Shown here piece by piece: positions 1 through 8,933 of a stretch of 64,000 nt of DNA. Each line of letters begins with the position of its first letter. The first letter of the stretch is position 1. A model generated the notes under the pieces. That model saw only the letters and a program-made list of their open reading frames with translations, did no database searches and was not told the DNA's origin. The DNA lies in assembly GCF_009834185.1 (NCBI RefSeq), contig NZ_CP047175.1:62001-126000 (forward strand). Direction: 5' to 3'. Made by a program: the position numbers and the translations under genes. This stretch comes from Rathayibacter sp. VKM Ac-2760 (GTDB lineage Bacteria > Actinomycetota > Actinomycetes > Actinomycetales > Microbacteriaceae).

Positions 1-73
1 CGGAACGCCGGCGCCACCTGCGGCCTCGACCGCCCCGGCGTCGTGACCTCCCACCGGGACGGCGGCCTCGATG

Positions 74-1723
74 TCAGCGGTTCAGGGCCATGATCTCGTG
101 CTGATACGGGGCGATGACCGTCCCGGAGACGCGGAGATCGAGCAAGAGGAACGGGCGCTCGGTCGCGGGGAGGGCGGACCACTCCCGGAGGACGTCGAGA
201 TCGCTCACTCGACGGACGACGACTCCGCGCGCGCCCACACTCGCTGCCAGAGCGGCGAAGTCGACCTGCGGGATCATCATCGGCTCTCTGGTGAGCCCCT
301 TGCTGCCGTACACGTGCACCTCTGCGCTGTAGGCGGCGTCGTTCCACACCACGGCCAGGCCTCGTCCGCGCGCTACTCGGACGGCCGTCTCGAGGTCGGC
401 CAGGGCCATCAGCCCGCCTCCGTCCCCGGTGGTCAGGACGACGGTGGCGTCCGGCCGCGCGAATGCGGCTCCCGGCACGCTGGGGAAGCCGAAGCCGATC
501 GACTGGTACGCCGTCCCCACCATCACCATCCGTTCCGGGCTGGCGACGGGCCAGTACATGTTGGCCCAACCGATGAAGTGGCCTCCGTCGGAGACGACGA
601 CCCTGTTGGCGGGGAGGAGCTCGCCGATCCGGGCGGCTGCCGAGCGGGGGTCCAGCAGCCCGTCGTCGGCGAGCCCCGTTCCGGGGTCGTGCTGCCGGAC
701 GTTCTCGAGGGGCGCGGTGTCGCGCCAGCGGCTCGGCGTCGTGCCTGCCCCCCGGACGCCGGCGAGCAGCGCTTCCGCGACGTCGGCGACGTCACCGCGG
801 AGGTAGGTCCCGACATGAGGATGAGTCGCGGTCGGGGCGAGGTCCACCTGGATCACTCTGGTCGTCGGCGCGAACAGCGCGCCGAAGCGCATGGTGAACT
901 GATTGAGCGAGGCGCCGAACACGACCACGACGTCCGCCTGGCGGATCAACTCGGTCGCCGCGTCGGTGCCGAAACCGCCCGTCACACCCAGGTCGTACCG
1001 GCCGTCGGGGAACACTCCGCGGCCGAGAGCGGTCGAGGCGGTGAGCGCGCCGGTGGCCTCCGCCAGTGCCCCGAGGGTGCCGCTCGCACCGGCCAGCCAG
1101 GCGCCGCGACCGGCGAGGAGGAACGGTCGCTCCGCGTTCGCGAGCGCCGTTGCCGCATCACCGACCGCGAGCTGCATGAAGGTGCTCACGGGCGCCTTCG
1201 GAGCGCTCCGCAGCTCCGGTGTCGGCTGGACCGGTCCGGCTTCGAGTGTGCCGACGTCATAAGGGATCGCCAGGACCGTCGGCACGCGGAACTGCAGGGC
1301 GTGCTCGATAGCCAGGAGCGTGGTCGCCGCGGCGTCCGTGCGTCCGACGGTGTAGGTCCGGGCCCCGACGCCGGAGGCGAGTGCGACTTGATCGACGTCC
1401 CAGGGCCGTGGCCCGGAGGTCGGCTCGTCGCCGACGACCAGCATCAGAGGGACCCGCGCCTGGACGGCCTCGGCCAGTGCGGTGAGGGTGTTCGTGAAAC
1501 CCGCACCGTACGTGGCCGTCGCCGCGGCGATCCCGCCCCCGGCGCGGGAGAACGCATCCGCCGCGACGACGCCCCCGGCCTCGTGGCGGACGGCGACGAA
1601 TTCGGCGGCACTGGTGCGCTCGAGCGCGTCGATGAAGTGGGCGTTGCCGTTGCCCATCACCCCGAAGACGGTTCGGATGTGCTGGGAGAGGGCCGCGGCG
1701 ACGTGCGTGACGACGGTGGGCAT
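74..1723 (-). CDS. ThDP-dependent decarboxylase/synthase-family enzyme
   Basis: Probably a thiamine-diphosphate enzyme of the acetolactate synthase / benzoylformate decarboxylase superfamily, 549 aa, about the family's usual length. The N-terminal Pyr domain has the conserved catalytic Glu in VRHEAGG (near residue 48). The C-terminal PP domain has the cofactor signature GDGGG followed by NDAAY. AAAGG precedes the ATG. It lies downstream of, and in the same direction as, the FAD hydroxylase gene, so it probably belongs to the same aromatic-acid unit. The substrate cannot be read from sequence; a 2-oxo acid such as an aryl-glyoxylate or aryl-pyruvate is a guess. An open frame continues on the minus strand from the stop codon to the window edge but is too short to identify. 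Confidence 0.85.
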   Translation of the reverse strand: MPTVVTHVAAALSQHIRTVFGVMGNGNAHFIDALERTSAAEFVAVRHEAGGVVAADAFSRAGGGIAAATATYGAGFTNTLTALAEAVQARVPLMLVVGDEPTSGPRPWDVDQVALASGVGARTYTVGRTDAAATTLLAIEHALQFRVPTVLAIPYDVGTLEAGPVQPTPELRSAPKAPVSTFMQLAVGDAATALANAERPFLLAGRGAWLAGASGTLGALAEATGALTASTALGRGVFPDGRYDLGVTGGFGTDAATELIRQADVVVVFGASLNQFTMRFGALFAPTTRVIQVDLAPTATHPHVGTYLRGDVADVAEALLAGVRGAGTTPSRWRDTAPLENVRQHDPGTGLADDGLLDPRSAAARIGELLPANRVVVSDGGHFIGWANMYWPVASPERMVMVGTAYQSIGFGFPSVPGAAFARPDATVVLTTGDGGGLMALADLETAVRVARGRGLAVVWNDAAYSAEVHVYGSKGLTREPMMIPQVDFAALAASVGARGVVVRRVSDLDVLREWSALPATERPFLLLDLRVSGTVIAPYQHEIMALNR

Positions 1724-1784
1724 CGTTCTGCCTTTCGATAGGAGGAACCGCTCGCGAGCGCGTCCCCGGGGAAGTGGCGTCAGG

Positions 1785-3674
1785 TCACGCGGGTGCGAGC
1801 AGAGTCGCCGCGAAGAAGGAGGAGAGCGCCTCGGTGTCGGCGAGGGGGAGCACGGCGGCGACGTACTGGTCGGGTCTCACGACGACGAGCACGCCGGTCG
1901 AGCGGTCAATTCCTCGAGCGTCGAAGATGTCGGCGGCCGGGTCGGCGGAGTAGACCTTCTCGTAGTCGATCAGGTCGAAGGGACCTGTGCGCGGGAGGAA
2001 GAGGGCGGGGACGCGACCGAGGTCGATCTCGGAGTGCCGCTCCGGATAGACGACCTTTACGTCGAAGAGGCTGTCGACGTCGGTGTCGCGGGGCGTGAAG
2101 CGCACCACGGGCGAGTCCGGTGCCGTCGCGAGCCAGTGCGACCACTCCTCCAGGGCAGGGCAGCTGCCCTGGGCGCCGTCGGCGAAGGCGTAGAAGCGCC
2201 AGCGTCCGTCCGCGCGGTGGTGGTGGCCGAGATGCACAGGATTCGCGTCGGCGACCCGTACCACCGGTGCCGACTTGAAGCGCTTGCCGATCGGGAAGCC
2301 CTTCGCGAGGGCCTGATGCGCGTCGCCGCCGACGATCATCGACGGTGTGTACCGGGTCATGAAGCCGGCGGGGAACTCCGCTGTGCGGGTGTAGAACTCG
2401 CCGAGTTCGGCCGGGTTCTCGAACTCCTCCGGCTTCTTGGCCATCAGGGTCGACCACTCCTTGTCGAAGTCGATCAGGTTCCTCGCGATGACGTGCCGCT
2501 CTCGGGAGTACGTCGCGAGGAGGGAGGCCGGGCTGCGGCCCTCGAGGACGTGCGCGAGCTTCCACCCCAGGTTGAAGCCGTCCTGCATCGACACGTTCAT
2601 GCCCTGTCCGGCCTTGGCGCTGTGGGTGTGGCAGGCGTCGCCGGCGATGAAGACGCGAGGTGCTCGCTCCTCTCCGGGGTCGACGTCGTCGAAGCCGTCG
2701 GTGAGCCGGTGACCGACCTCGTAGACGCTCGACCAGGCCACGTCCTTCACGTCGAGCGTGTACGGGCTGAGGATGGCGTTGGCCTGGGCGATGACGGATT
2801 CGACCGGTGTGCGGCGGACAGCGCCGTCGTCATCGGCGGCGACCTCTCCGAGGTCGACGTAGAGACGGAACAGGTGGCCGCCTTCCCGTGGGATCAGCAG
2901 GATGCTGCCCGCCTGCGACTGGATCGCGCACTTGGTCCGGATGTCCGGGAAGTCGGTGACGGCGAGGATGTCCATCACTCCCCACGCATGGAACGCCTGG
3001 TCCCCTTCGAGAGTGCGTCCGATCGACTGGCGCACACCGCTGCGCGCTCCATCGGTTCCGACGACATAGGCGGCTCTGACGCGGTGTTCCTCGCCCGCCT
3101 TCTCGCCCGCGGTGCGGCGCAGCGTCACGGTGACCGGGTGGTCGGTGGTGCCCTCGTGATAGACGTCGAGCCCGAGGAAGTCGTAGCCGTAGTCCGGGCT
3201 CATCCGAGTGGGCGAGAACTGCATGACTTCGGCGAAGTAGTCGAGGACCCGCGCCTGGTTGACGATGAGGTGCGGGAACTCGCTGATCCCGTGCGGATCG
3301 TCCTCGGCGCGACCCGAGCGCACGATGCGGGTCGGATCCGCGGGATCGGGACTCCAGAAGCACATCTCGGTGATGCGGTACGCCTCGCTGACGATCCGCT
3401 CGGCGAAGCCGAAGGCCTGGAACGTCTCGACGCTGCGCGCCTGGATGCCGTCGGCCTGACCGATCGCGAGGCGCGCGGGTCGGCGATCGATGATCCGGGT
3501 CGTGATGCCCGGGAACTGCGAGAGCTGCGCAGCCAGGATCATCCCCGCAGGACCCGCGCCGACGATGAGGACATCCACTTCATCGGGGAGATCGGCGGGG
3601 CGGTCGACCCCCGTTCCCGCCTCCGTGCTGATGCGCGGGTCTCCGGATACGTAACCGTGATTGTGGAACTGCAT
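1785..3674 (-). CDS. FAD-dependent aromatic hydroxylase, 3-hydroxybenzoate 4-monooxygenase-like
   Basis: A 629-aa flavoprotein monooxygenase of the phenol hydroxylase/PHBH fold (PF01494 plus the C-terminal thioredoxin-like dimerisation domain). The FAD motif is VLIVGAGPAGMILAAQL near residue 35, the second FAD motif is FIAGDACHTHSAKAGQGMN, and the C-terminus ends in GIDRSTGVLVVVRPDQYVA. The start MQFHNHGY and these blocks closely resemble what I recall of Comamonas MobA, which makes protocatechuate from 3-hydroxybenzoate. The start is set at 3674 because GGAGGAAGG precedes that ATG; the open frame extends 18 codons further without a ribosome site. It is divergent from the homoprotocatechuate operon. 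No HpaBC-type hydroxylase is visible in the window, so it may instead hydroxylate a hydroxyphenylacetate (inference). Confidence 0.85.
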   Translation of the reverse strand: MQFHNHGYVSGDPRISTEAGTGVDRPADLPDEVDVLIVGAGPAGMILAAQLSQFPGITTRIIDRRPARLAIGQADGIQARSVETFQAFGFAERIVSEAYRITEMCFWSPDPADPTRIVRSGRAEDDPHGISEFPHLIVNQARVLDYFAEVMQFSPTRMSPDYGYDFLGLDVYHEGTTDHPVTVTLRRTAGEKAGEEHRVRAAYVVGTDGARSGVRQSIGRTLEGDQAFHAWGVMDILAVTDFPDIRTKCAIQSQAGSILLIPREGGHLFRLYVDLGEVAADDDGAVRRTPVESVIAQANAILSPYTLDVKDVAWSSVYEVGHRLTDGFDDVDPGEERAPRVFIAGDACHTHSAKAGQGMNVSMQDGFNLGWKLAHVLEGRSPASLLATYSRERHVIARNLIDFDKEWSTLMAKKPEEFENPAELGEFYTRTAEFPAGFMTRYTPSMIVGGDAHQALAKGFPIGKRFKSAPVVRVADANPVHLGHHHRADGRWRFYAFADGAQGSCPALEEWSHWLATAPDSPVVRFTPRDTDVDSLFDVKVVYPERHSEIDLGRVPALFLPRTGPFDLIDYEKVYSADPAADIFDARGIDRSTGVLVVVRPDQYVAAVLPLADTEALSSFFAATLLAPA

Positions 3675-3728
3675 CGTCGTCGATTCCTTCCTCCGACAGC
3701 GATGTCGGAGCGTGGGAGTTCGGAGCAC

Positions 3729-3760
3729 GTTCTATTATCGAATGCACCGTTCTACTATTG
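3729..3760. repeat. Short direct repeat in the divergent promoter region
   Basis: GTTCTATTATCG (3729-3740) recurs as GTTCTACTATTG (3749-3760), a 20-bp period or about two helical turns. It lies between the divergent hydroxylase gene and the operon. Read on the minus strand, the first copy contains GATAAT, a good -10 for the hydroxylase gene. It could be a second regulator's site or only promoter sequence. Confidence 0.35.
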
Positions 3761-3808
3761 GACAGAGAGTAACGAGATCGGCAGCACTCCACAACCGACG
3801 GTCTTTCT

Positions 3809-3836
3809 TGCCAGAGAGGCTCGCATCGTATACGAT
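3809..3836 (+). promoter_or_regulatory. Promoter of the homoprotocatechuate operon with overlapping GntR-type operator
   Basis: A -35 TTGCCA (3809-3814) and a -10 TACGAT (3831-3836) are separated by 16-17 bp, about 30 bp before the start codon at 3866. The perfect 12-bp palindrome ATCGTATACGAT (3825-3836) covers the -10 box. Its core GTATAC is the core typical of FCD-type GntR operators, and a GntR gene is the second gene of this operon. A half-site CATACGA follows at 3841. Autoregulated repression is the natural reading, as an inference. Confidence 0.6.
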
Positions 3837-3865
3837 TTCGCATACGACGAGCGAAGGAGCTCTGC

Positions 3866-5377
3866 ATGTCTGATCACCACCCGGCGGGCGGCTGGCTGTC
3901 ATCGGCGGATCGCGAGCGCTTCTCCGCGTTGCCGATGCGGCCCGGCAAGATCATCGCGGTGCACCTCGCGTACGCCTCCCGTGCTGCGCAGCGAGGCAGA
4001 CGCCCGGCGGCTCCGTCCTACTTCCTCAAGCCCAGCAGTTCGGTCGCCGGCTCCGGCTCGTCGATCGAGCGGCCGCTCGGCACCGAGCTCCTGGCCTTCG
4101 AGGGCGAGATCGCTCTCGTCATCGAGCGGCCCCTTCGCAGAATCAGCGCCGAGGACGCCTGGTCGCACGTCGGCTGGATCACCGCGGCGAACGATTTCGG
4201 GCTCTACGACCTCCGCGCCAACGACTCCGGGTCCAACGTGCGCTCGAAGGGAGGGGACGGCTTCACCCCGCTCGGCGCCTCGTGCTTTAGGGCGGACGGC
4301 GTCCATCCGGCCGAACTGCGCGTGCGCACCTGGGTCAACGGCGAGATCGCTCAGGACGACACGACCGGTGACCTCCTCTTCTCCTTCCCGCAGATCCTGG
4401 CCGATCTGTCCCAGCACCTGACGCTGGAGCCCGGCGACATCGTCCTCACCGGCACTCCCGCCGGCTCGTCCGTCGTGCAGCCCGGCGACGTGGTCGAGGT
4501 CGAGGTCGATGCTCCCCGGGCGACCGGGGCGCCGAGCTCGGGTCGGCTCATCACGACGGTCGAGGCCGGAGCCGTCGCTTTCGACCCCGCCCTCGGCTCC
4601 ACACCATCCGTCGACGACCTCCAGCGCGCAGAGGCGTGGGGCTCTCGCGAGGCGGCGGGTCTCCCCGCCGAGAGCGGAACGGCGCTCCACCCCGACCTCC
4701 GCGCCGCGCTCGAGCGGGTCCCGGTGGCAGGACTGTCCGCGCAGCTGCGCAAGCGCGGCCTGAACGACACCACGATCGACGGGGTCCGGCCGCTCCGACC
4801 GGGCACAGCGCTCGTCGGGGTCGCGAGGACCCTGCGCTTCGTCCCGCGACGCGAGGACCTGTTCGCCTCGCACGGAGGCGGGTACAACGCGCAGAAGCGC
4901 ATCTTCGACTCGGTCCGCGCCGGCGAGGTGATCGTGATCGAGGCCCGCGGAGAGACCGGCTCCGGCACCCTCGGTGACATCCTCGCCCTGAGGGCTCGCG
5001 CCCGCGGTGCCGCTGGAGTCGTCACCGACGGCGGAGTCCGCGACAGCGCGGCCGTCTCGGACATCGGCCTCCCGGTCTTCTCCTCCGGAGTCCATCCCGC
5101 GGTCCTCGGGCGCCGGCACGTCCCGTGGGACTCCGACATCACCATCGCCTGCGGTGGCGCCACCGTGCAGCCGGGCGACGTGATCGTCGGCGACGCCGAC
5201 GGAGTGATCGTCGTTCCCCGCGCGCTCGTCGAGGAGGTCGTCGAGGCCGCTCTCGCCCAGGAGGAGGAGGACGCGTGGATCGCCGAGCGAGTCTCCGAGG
5301 GGCACGCCGTCGACGGGCTCTTCCCGATGAACGCGGAGTGGAAGGAACGGTACTCCGCATGGCGCGCGACGCGATGA
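3866..5377 (+). CDS. FAH-family isomerase/hydrolase fused to an RraA-like domain
   Basis: A two-domain 503-aa protein. Residues about 20-230 are a fumarylacetoacetate-hydrolase/HpcE domain, with the EGEIALVI acidic pair, the NDFGLYDLR block and the LTGTPAG loop. Residues about 285-490 are an RraA-like domain of the HMG/CHA aldolase and oxaloacetate decarboxylase family, with TDGGVRDSA and DADGVIVVP. In the homoprotocatechuate pathway HpcE isomerises and decarboxylates OPET. HpcE usually carries two FAH domains; here the second unit is RraA-like, which may supply the decarboxylase (inference). AAGGAG precedes the start. Its stop overlaps the next gene as ATGA. Confidence 0.85.
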   Translation: MSDHHPAGGWLSSADRERFSALPMRPGKIIAVHLAYASRAAQRGRRPAAPSYFLKPSSSVAGSGSSIERPLGTELLAFEGEIALVIERPLRRISAEDAWSHVGWITAANDFGLYDLRANDSGSNVRSKGGDGFTPLGASCFRADGVHPAELRVRTWVNGEIAQDDTTGDLLFSFPQILADLSQHLTLEPGDIVLTGTPAGSSVVQPGDVVEVEVDAPRATGAPSSGRLITTVEAGAVAFDPALGSTPSVDDLQRAEAWGSREAAGLPAESGTALHPDLRAALERVPVAGLSAQLRKRGLNDTTIDGVRPLRPGTALVGVARTLRFVPRREDLFASHGGGYNAQKRIFDSVRAGEVIVIEARGETGSGTLGDILALRARARGAAGVVTDGGVRDSAAVSDIGLPVFSSGVHPAVLGRRHVPWDSDITIACGGATVQPGDVIVGDADGVIVVPRALVEEVVEAALAQEEEDAWIAERVSEGHAVDGLFPMNAEWKERYSAWRATR

Positions 5378-6066
5378 CCGAGAGCGGCCCGATGACGGCC
5401 CAGAGCAAGTCCCAGCAGGCGCGGGAGTGGATCCGCAAGCGAATCCTCGACGGCGACTTCACCCCCGGCTACCGCCTGGTCCTCGGCAGCATCGCCTCGA
5501 CCCTGGGCATGAGCGCTGTGCCGGTGCGGGAGGCGATCCGGCAGCTCGAGGCCGAGGGGCTGGTCACCTTCGAGCGGAACGTCGGCGCCCACGTGTCGAT
5601 GGTCGACGACTCCCAGTACCGCGACAGCATGCAGGCGCTGAGCGTCCTCGAGGGTGCCGCGACCGCCCTCGCAGCTAGACGTCTCACCGAGGACGACATC
5701 CGCCGAGCGCGCCATGTGAACGGCCTCATGATGGACGTCCTCGAGCGCTTCGACCCGCGCGGGTTCACCGCCCTCAACCAGCAGTTTCACGCACTCCTCT
5801 TCGCGAAGTGCGGGAACCCTCGGATGCTCGAGCTCGTCGAGGCCGAGTGGGGGCGCCTCGGCCATCTGCGGGACTCGACATTCTCGTTCGTCCCCGGCCG
5901 CGCTCAGGAGTCTGTCCGCGAGCACCAGAACATCCTGGTCCTCATCGAGAACTCCGCTCCCCTCGGCGAGATCGAGAAGGCAGCACGGCGCCACCGCTCG
6001 GCGACCCTCGACGCCTACCTCATCCACGAGCATCCCGACGAGGCCCTCGGCCTCTCCTCTTTCTGA
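5374..6066 (+). CDS. GntR-family regulator, FCD subfamily
   Basis: A 230-aa regulator with an N-terminal winged helix (residues about 10-75; LGMSAVPVREAIRQLEAEGL is the recognition region) and an all-helical FCD ligand-binding domain. The start is taken at the ATGA overlap with the upstream gene. An ATG 15 bp earlier (5359) has a better-placed AAGGAA, and an ATG at 5392 is also possible. It lies inside the operon and probably binds the GTATAC palindrome at 3825-3836, with an aromatic acid or ring-cleavage product as effector (inference). Confidence 0.85.
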   Translation: MTESGPMTAQSKSQQAREWIRKRILDGDFTPGYRLVLGSIASTLGMSAVPVREAIRQLEAEGLVTFERNVGAHVSMVDDSQYRDSMQALSVLEGAATALAARRLTEDDIRRARHVNGLMMDVLERFDPRGFTALNQQFHALLFAKCGNPRMLELVEAEWGRLGHLRDSTFSFVPGRAQESVREHQNILVLIENSAPLGEIEKAARRHRSATLDAYLIHEHPDEALGLSSF

Positions 6067-6090
6067 CCACCCTCAACTCCAGGAGGACCC

Positions 6091-7623
6091 GTGTCCGACA
6101 CCACCACAGCCGCAGCGCCGCGCTACGTCCCCGCAGATCTGCCGGAGCGCATCCAGCACTACATCGACGGCCGCTTCGTCGACTCCGTCGACGGCGACAC
6201 CTTCGATGTCCTCGACCCTGTCTCGAACACGACCTACCTCCAGGCCGCGGCCGGCAAGAAGGCCGACGTCGACCTCGCCGTGGCCGCCGCCCGCCGCGCC
6301 TTCACCGACGGCCCCTGGCCCCGGATGCTCCCTCGCGAGCGCTCCCGGATCCTGCACCGCATCGCCGACCTCGTCGAGGAGCGCGACGCCCGGCTCGCCG
6401 AGCTCGAGTCCTTCGACTCCGGGCTCCCGATCACCCAGGCCCTCGGCCAGGCCCGCCGCGCAGCGGAGAACTTCCGATTCTTCGCCGACCTGATCGTCGC
6501 CCAGTCCGACGACACCTACAAGGTGCCCGGCCGGCAGATCAACTACGTCAATCGCAAGCCGATCGGTGTCGCCGGGCTGATCACCCCCTGGAACACCCCC
6601 TTCATGCTCGAGTCGTGGAAGCTCGGCCCGGCGCTCGCGACCGGCAACACCGTCGTGCTCAAGCCCGCCGAGTTCACCCCGCTGTCGGCTTCGCTCTGGG
6701 CAGGGATCTTCGAGGAGGCCGGACTCCCCCGGGGAGTCTTCAACCTCGTCAACGGCCTGGGCGAGGACGCCGGTGACGCGCTGGTCAAGCACCCCGATGT
6801 TCCGCTGATCTCCTTCACCGGCGAGAGCGGCACCGGGCAGCTGATCTTCGGCAACGCGGCACCGTTCCTCAAGGGCCTGTCCATGGAGCTCGGCGGGAAG
6901 TCCCCCGCCATCGTCTTCGCCGACGCCGACCTCGACGCCGCGATCGACGCGACCATCTTCGGAGTGTTCTCCCTCAACGGTGAGCGCTGCACCGCAGGCA
7001 GCCGCATCCTCGTCGAGCGCTCGGTCTACGACGACTTCGTCGAGCGGTACGCCGCCCAGGCCGAGCGCGTGGTCGTCGGCTACCCGCACGACCCCGCGAC
7101 GGAGGTCGGTGCGCTCGTGCACCCCGAGCACTACGACAAGGTCATGAGCTACATCGAGATCGGCAAGGGCGAGGCGCGCCTAGTCGCCGGCGGCGGTCGT
7201 GCGGAGGGCTTCGACGAGGGCAACTTCGTCGCTCCCACCGTCTTCGCCGATGTCGCCCCAGACGCCCGGATCTTCCAGGAGGAGATCTTCGGCCCGGTCG
7301 TCGCGATAACCCCGTTCGACTCCGACGAGGAGGCACTCGCTCTCGCGAACGGCGTCCGCTACGGGCTCGCCGCCTACGTCTGGACCAACGACCTCAAGCG
7401 CGCCCACAACTTCGCGCAGGACATCGAGGCGGGCATGGTCTGGCTGAACTCGAACAACGTGCGCGACCTGCGCACCCCGTTCGGCGGCGTGAAGGCCTCG
7501 GGCCTCGGTCACGAGGGCGGCTACCGCTCGATCGACTTCTACACCGACCAGCAGGCCGTGCACATCACTCTGGGCGAGGTGCACAATCCGACCTTCGGCA
7601 AGGCCGGTGCCGCCCACCACTGA
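6091..7623 (+). CDS. hpaE: 5-carboxymethyl-2-hydroxymuconate semialdehyde dehydrogenase
   Basis: A 510-aa NAD-dependent aldehyde dehydrogenase. The family blocks are GLITPWNTPFM, FTGESGTGQ, the general base Glu in MELGGKSP and the nucleophile Cys in GERCTAGS. It oxidises the ring-cleavage product of homoprotocatechuate to 5-carboxymethyl-2-hydroxymuconate. The assignment rests on family plus position directly before the ring-cleavage dioxygenase gene. It starts with GTG after AGGAGGA. Confidence 0.88.
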   Translation: MSDTTTAAAPRYVPADLPERIQHYIDGRFVDSVDGDTFDVLDPVSNTTYLQAAAGKKADVDLAVAAARRAFTDGPWPRMLPRERSRILHRIADLVEERDARLAELESFDSGLPITQALGQARRAAENFRFFADLIVAQSDDTYKVPGRQINYVNRKPIGVAGLITPWNTPFMLESWKLGPALATGNTVVLKPAEFTPLSASLWAGIFEEAGLPRGVFNLVNGLGEDAGDALVKHPDVPLISFTGESGTGQLIFGNAAPFLKGLSMELGGKSPAIVFADADLDAAIDATIFGVFSLNGERCTAGSRILVERSVYDDFVERYAAQAERVVVGYPHDPATEVGALVHPEHYDKVMSYIEIGKGEARLVAGGGRAEGFDEGNFVAPTVFADVAPDARIFQEEIFGPVVAITPFDSDEEALALANGVRYGLAAYVWTNDLKRAHNFAQDIEAGMVWLNSNNVRDLRTPFGGVKASGLGHEGGYRSIDFYTDQQAVHITLGEVHNPTFGKAGAAHH

Positions 7624-7732
7624 CCGGGCGTCTCCGCCCGCGGGAGCCGCTCCCGCTCCGACAGCAGATCCGGGTGCCGCGACTGAAGACTCGTCGCGGC
7701 GCCCGACCACCACTATGAGCAAGGACGCTGAC

Positions 7733-8890
7733 ATGACCATCGACCGCACGCCCACCTCCTCCGGCTTCTACGTGACCGCCGAAGTGCCGATCATCGCGAA
7801 GAATCCGGTGCCGACTCCTGCCGCGCCCGCGCCCGACGTGCTGCGCTGCGCCTACATGGAGCTCGTCGTCACCGACCTCGCCCGCTCCCGCAACTACTAC
7901 GTCGACGTCCTCGGGCTCGTCGTGACGGAGGAGGACGACGACGCCGTCTACCTGCGCTCGATGGAGGAGTTCATCCACCACAACCTCGTGCTGCGCAAGG
8001 GACCGGTCGCAGCGGTCGCCGCCTTCTCGTACCGGGTGCGCTCTCCGGAGGACCTCGACCGCGCTGTCGCGTTCTACGAGGAGCTGGGCTGCCGCGTCGA
8101 ACGCCGCGCCGAGGGCTGGAACAAGGGCATCGGCGACTCCGTCCGGGTCGAGGACCCGCTGGGCTTCCCCTACGAGTTCTTCCACGACGTCGAGCACGTC
8201 GAGCGCCTCGCCTGGCGCTACGACCTCTACACCCCCGGCGCCCTCGTCAGGCTCGACCACTTCAACCAGGTCACCCCCGACGTCCCCCGCGCGGTGAAGT
8301 ACATGTCCGACCTCGGCTTCCGCACCACGGAGGACATCCAGGACGAGGACGGCACCGTCTACGCCGCGTGGATGCGCCGCAAGTCCACCGTGCACGACAC
8401 CGCCATGACCGGCGGTGACGGGCCCCGGATGCACCACGTCGCCTTCGCCACGCACGAGAAGCACAACATCCTCGCCATCTGCGACAAGCTCGGCGCCCTG
8501 CGCATGTCGGACACCATCGAGCGCGGTCCCGGCCGGCACGGCGTGTCCAACGCCTTCTACCTCTACCTGCGCGACCCCGACGGTCACCGCCTCGAAATCT
8601 ACACGCAGGACTACTACACCGGCGACCCCGACAACCCCGTCGTCTCCTGGGACGTCCACGACAACCAGCGCCGCGACTGGTGGGGCACCCCCGTCGTTCC
8701 GAGCTGGTACACCGAGGCGTCCCTCGTCCTCGACCTCGACGGCAACCCCCAGCCCCTCGTCGCCCGCACCGACGACAGCGAGATGGCCGTCACCATCGGC
8801 GCCGACGGCTTCTCCTACACCCGCCCCGGCGACGACGCGTCGATGCCGGAGTACAAGCAGGGCGAGTACAAGCTCGGCAACCAGCTCTGA
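7733..8890 (+). CDS. hpaD: Homoprotocatechuate (3,4-dihydroxyphenylacetate) 2,3-dioxygenase
   Basis: A 385-aa type I (vicinal oxygen chelate) extradiol dioxygenase that cleaves 3,4-dihydroxyphenylacetate. It resembles the structurally studied Brevibacterium fuscum enzyme along its length, including the ends APAPDVLRCAY and YKLGNQL. The metal ligands are His176, His235 and Glu288, with the same spacing as His155/His214/Glu267 there, and the second-sphere His in TVHDTAMTGG is present. The start at 7733 follows AAGGAC; an ATG at 7715 is in frame but less well placed. The N-terminus is about 20 residues longer than the Brevibacterium enzyme. Fe or Mn specificity cannot be read. Confidence 0.95.
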   Translation: MTIDRTPTSSGFYVTAEVPIIAKNPVPTPAAPAPDVLRCAYMELVVTDLARSRNYYVDVLGLVVTEEDDDAVYLRSMEEFIHHNLVLRKGPVAAVAAFSYRVRSPEDLDRAVAFYEELGCRVERRAEGWNKGIGDSVRVEDPLGFPYEFFHDVEHVERLAWRYDLYTPGALVRLDHFNQVTPDVPRAVKYMSDLGFRTTEDIQDEDGTVYAAWMRRKSTVHDTAMTGGDGPRMHHVAFATHEKHNILAICDKLGALRMSDTIERGPGRHGVSNAFYLYLRDPDGHRLEIYTQDYYTGDPDNPVVSWDVHDNQRRDWWGTPVVPSWYTEASLVLDLDGNPQPLVARTDDSEMAVTIGADGFSYTRPGDDASMPEYKQGEYKLGNQL

Positions 8891-8933
8891 CCCCTCCCCT
8901 GCCGCCCGCCGATCACCACGAAGGGAGCACACT

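Noticed and set aside
71..1741. A 556-codon open frame on the plus strand
   Set aside because: It is antisense to the ThDP enzyme, Arg/Gly/Asp-rich and without any motif; long antisense frames are common in GC-rich DNA.
1482..4421. A 979-codon plus-strand open frame
   Set aside because: It runs across the hydroxylase gene on the other strand, the divergent promoter region and the start of the FAH-RraA gene, with low-complexity text throughout.
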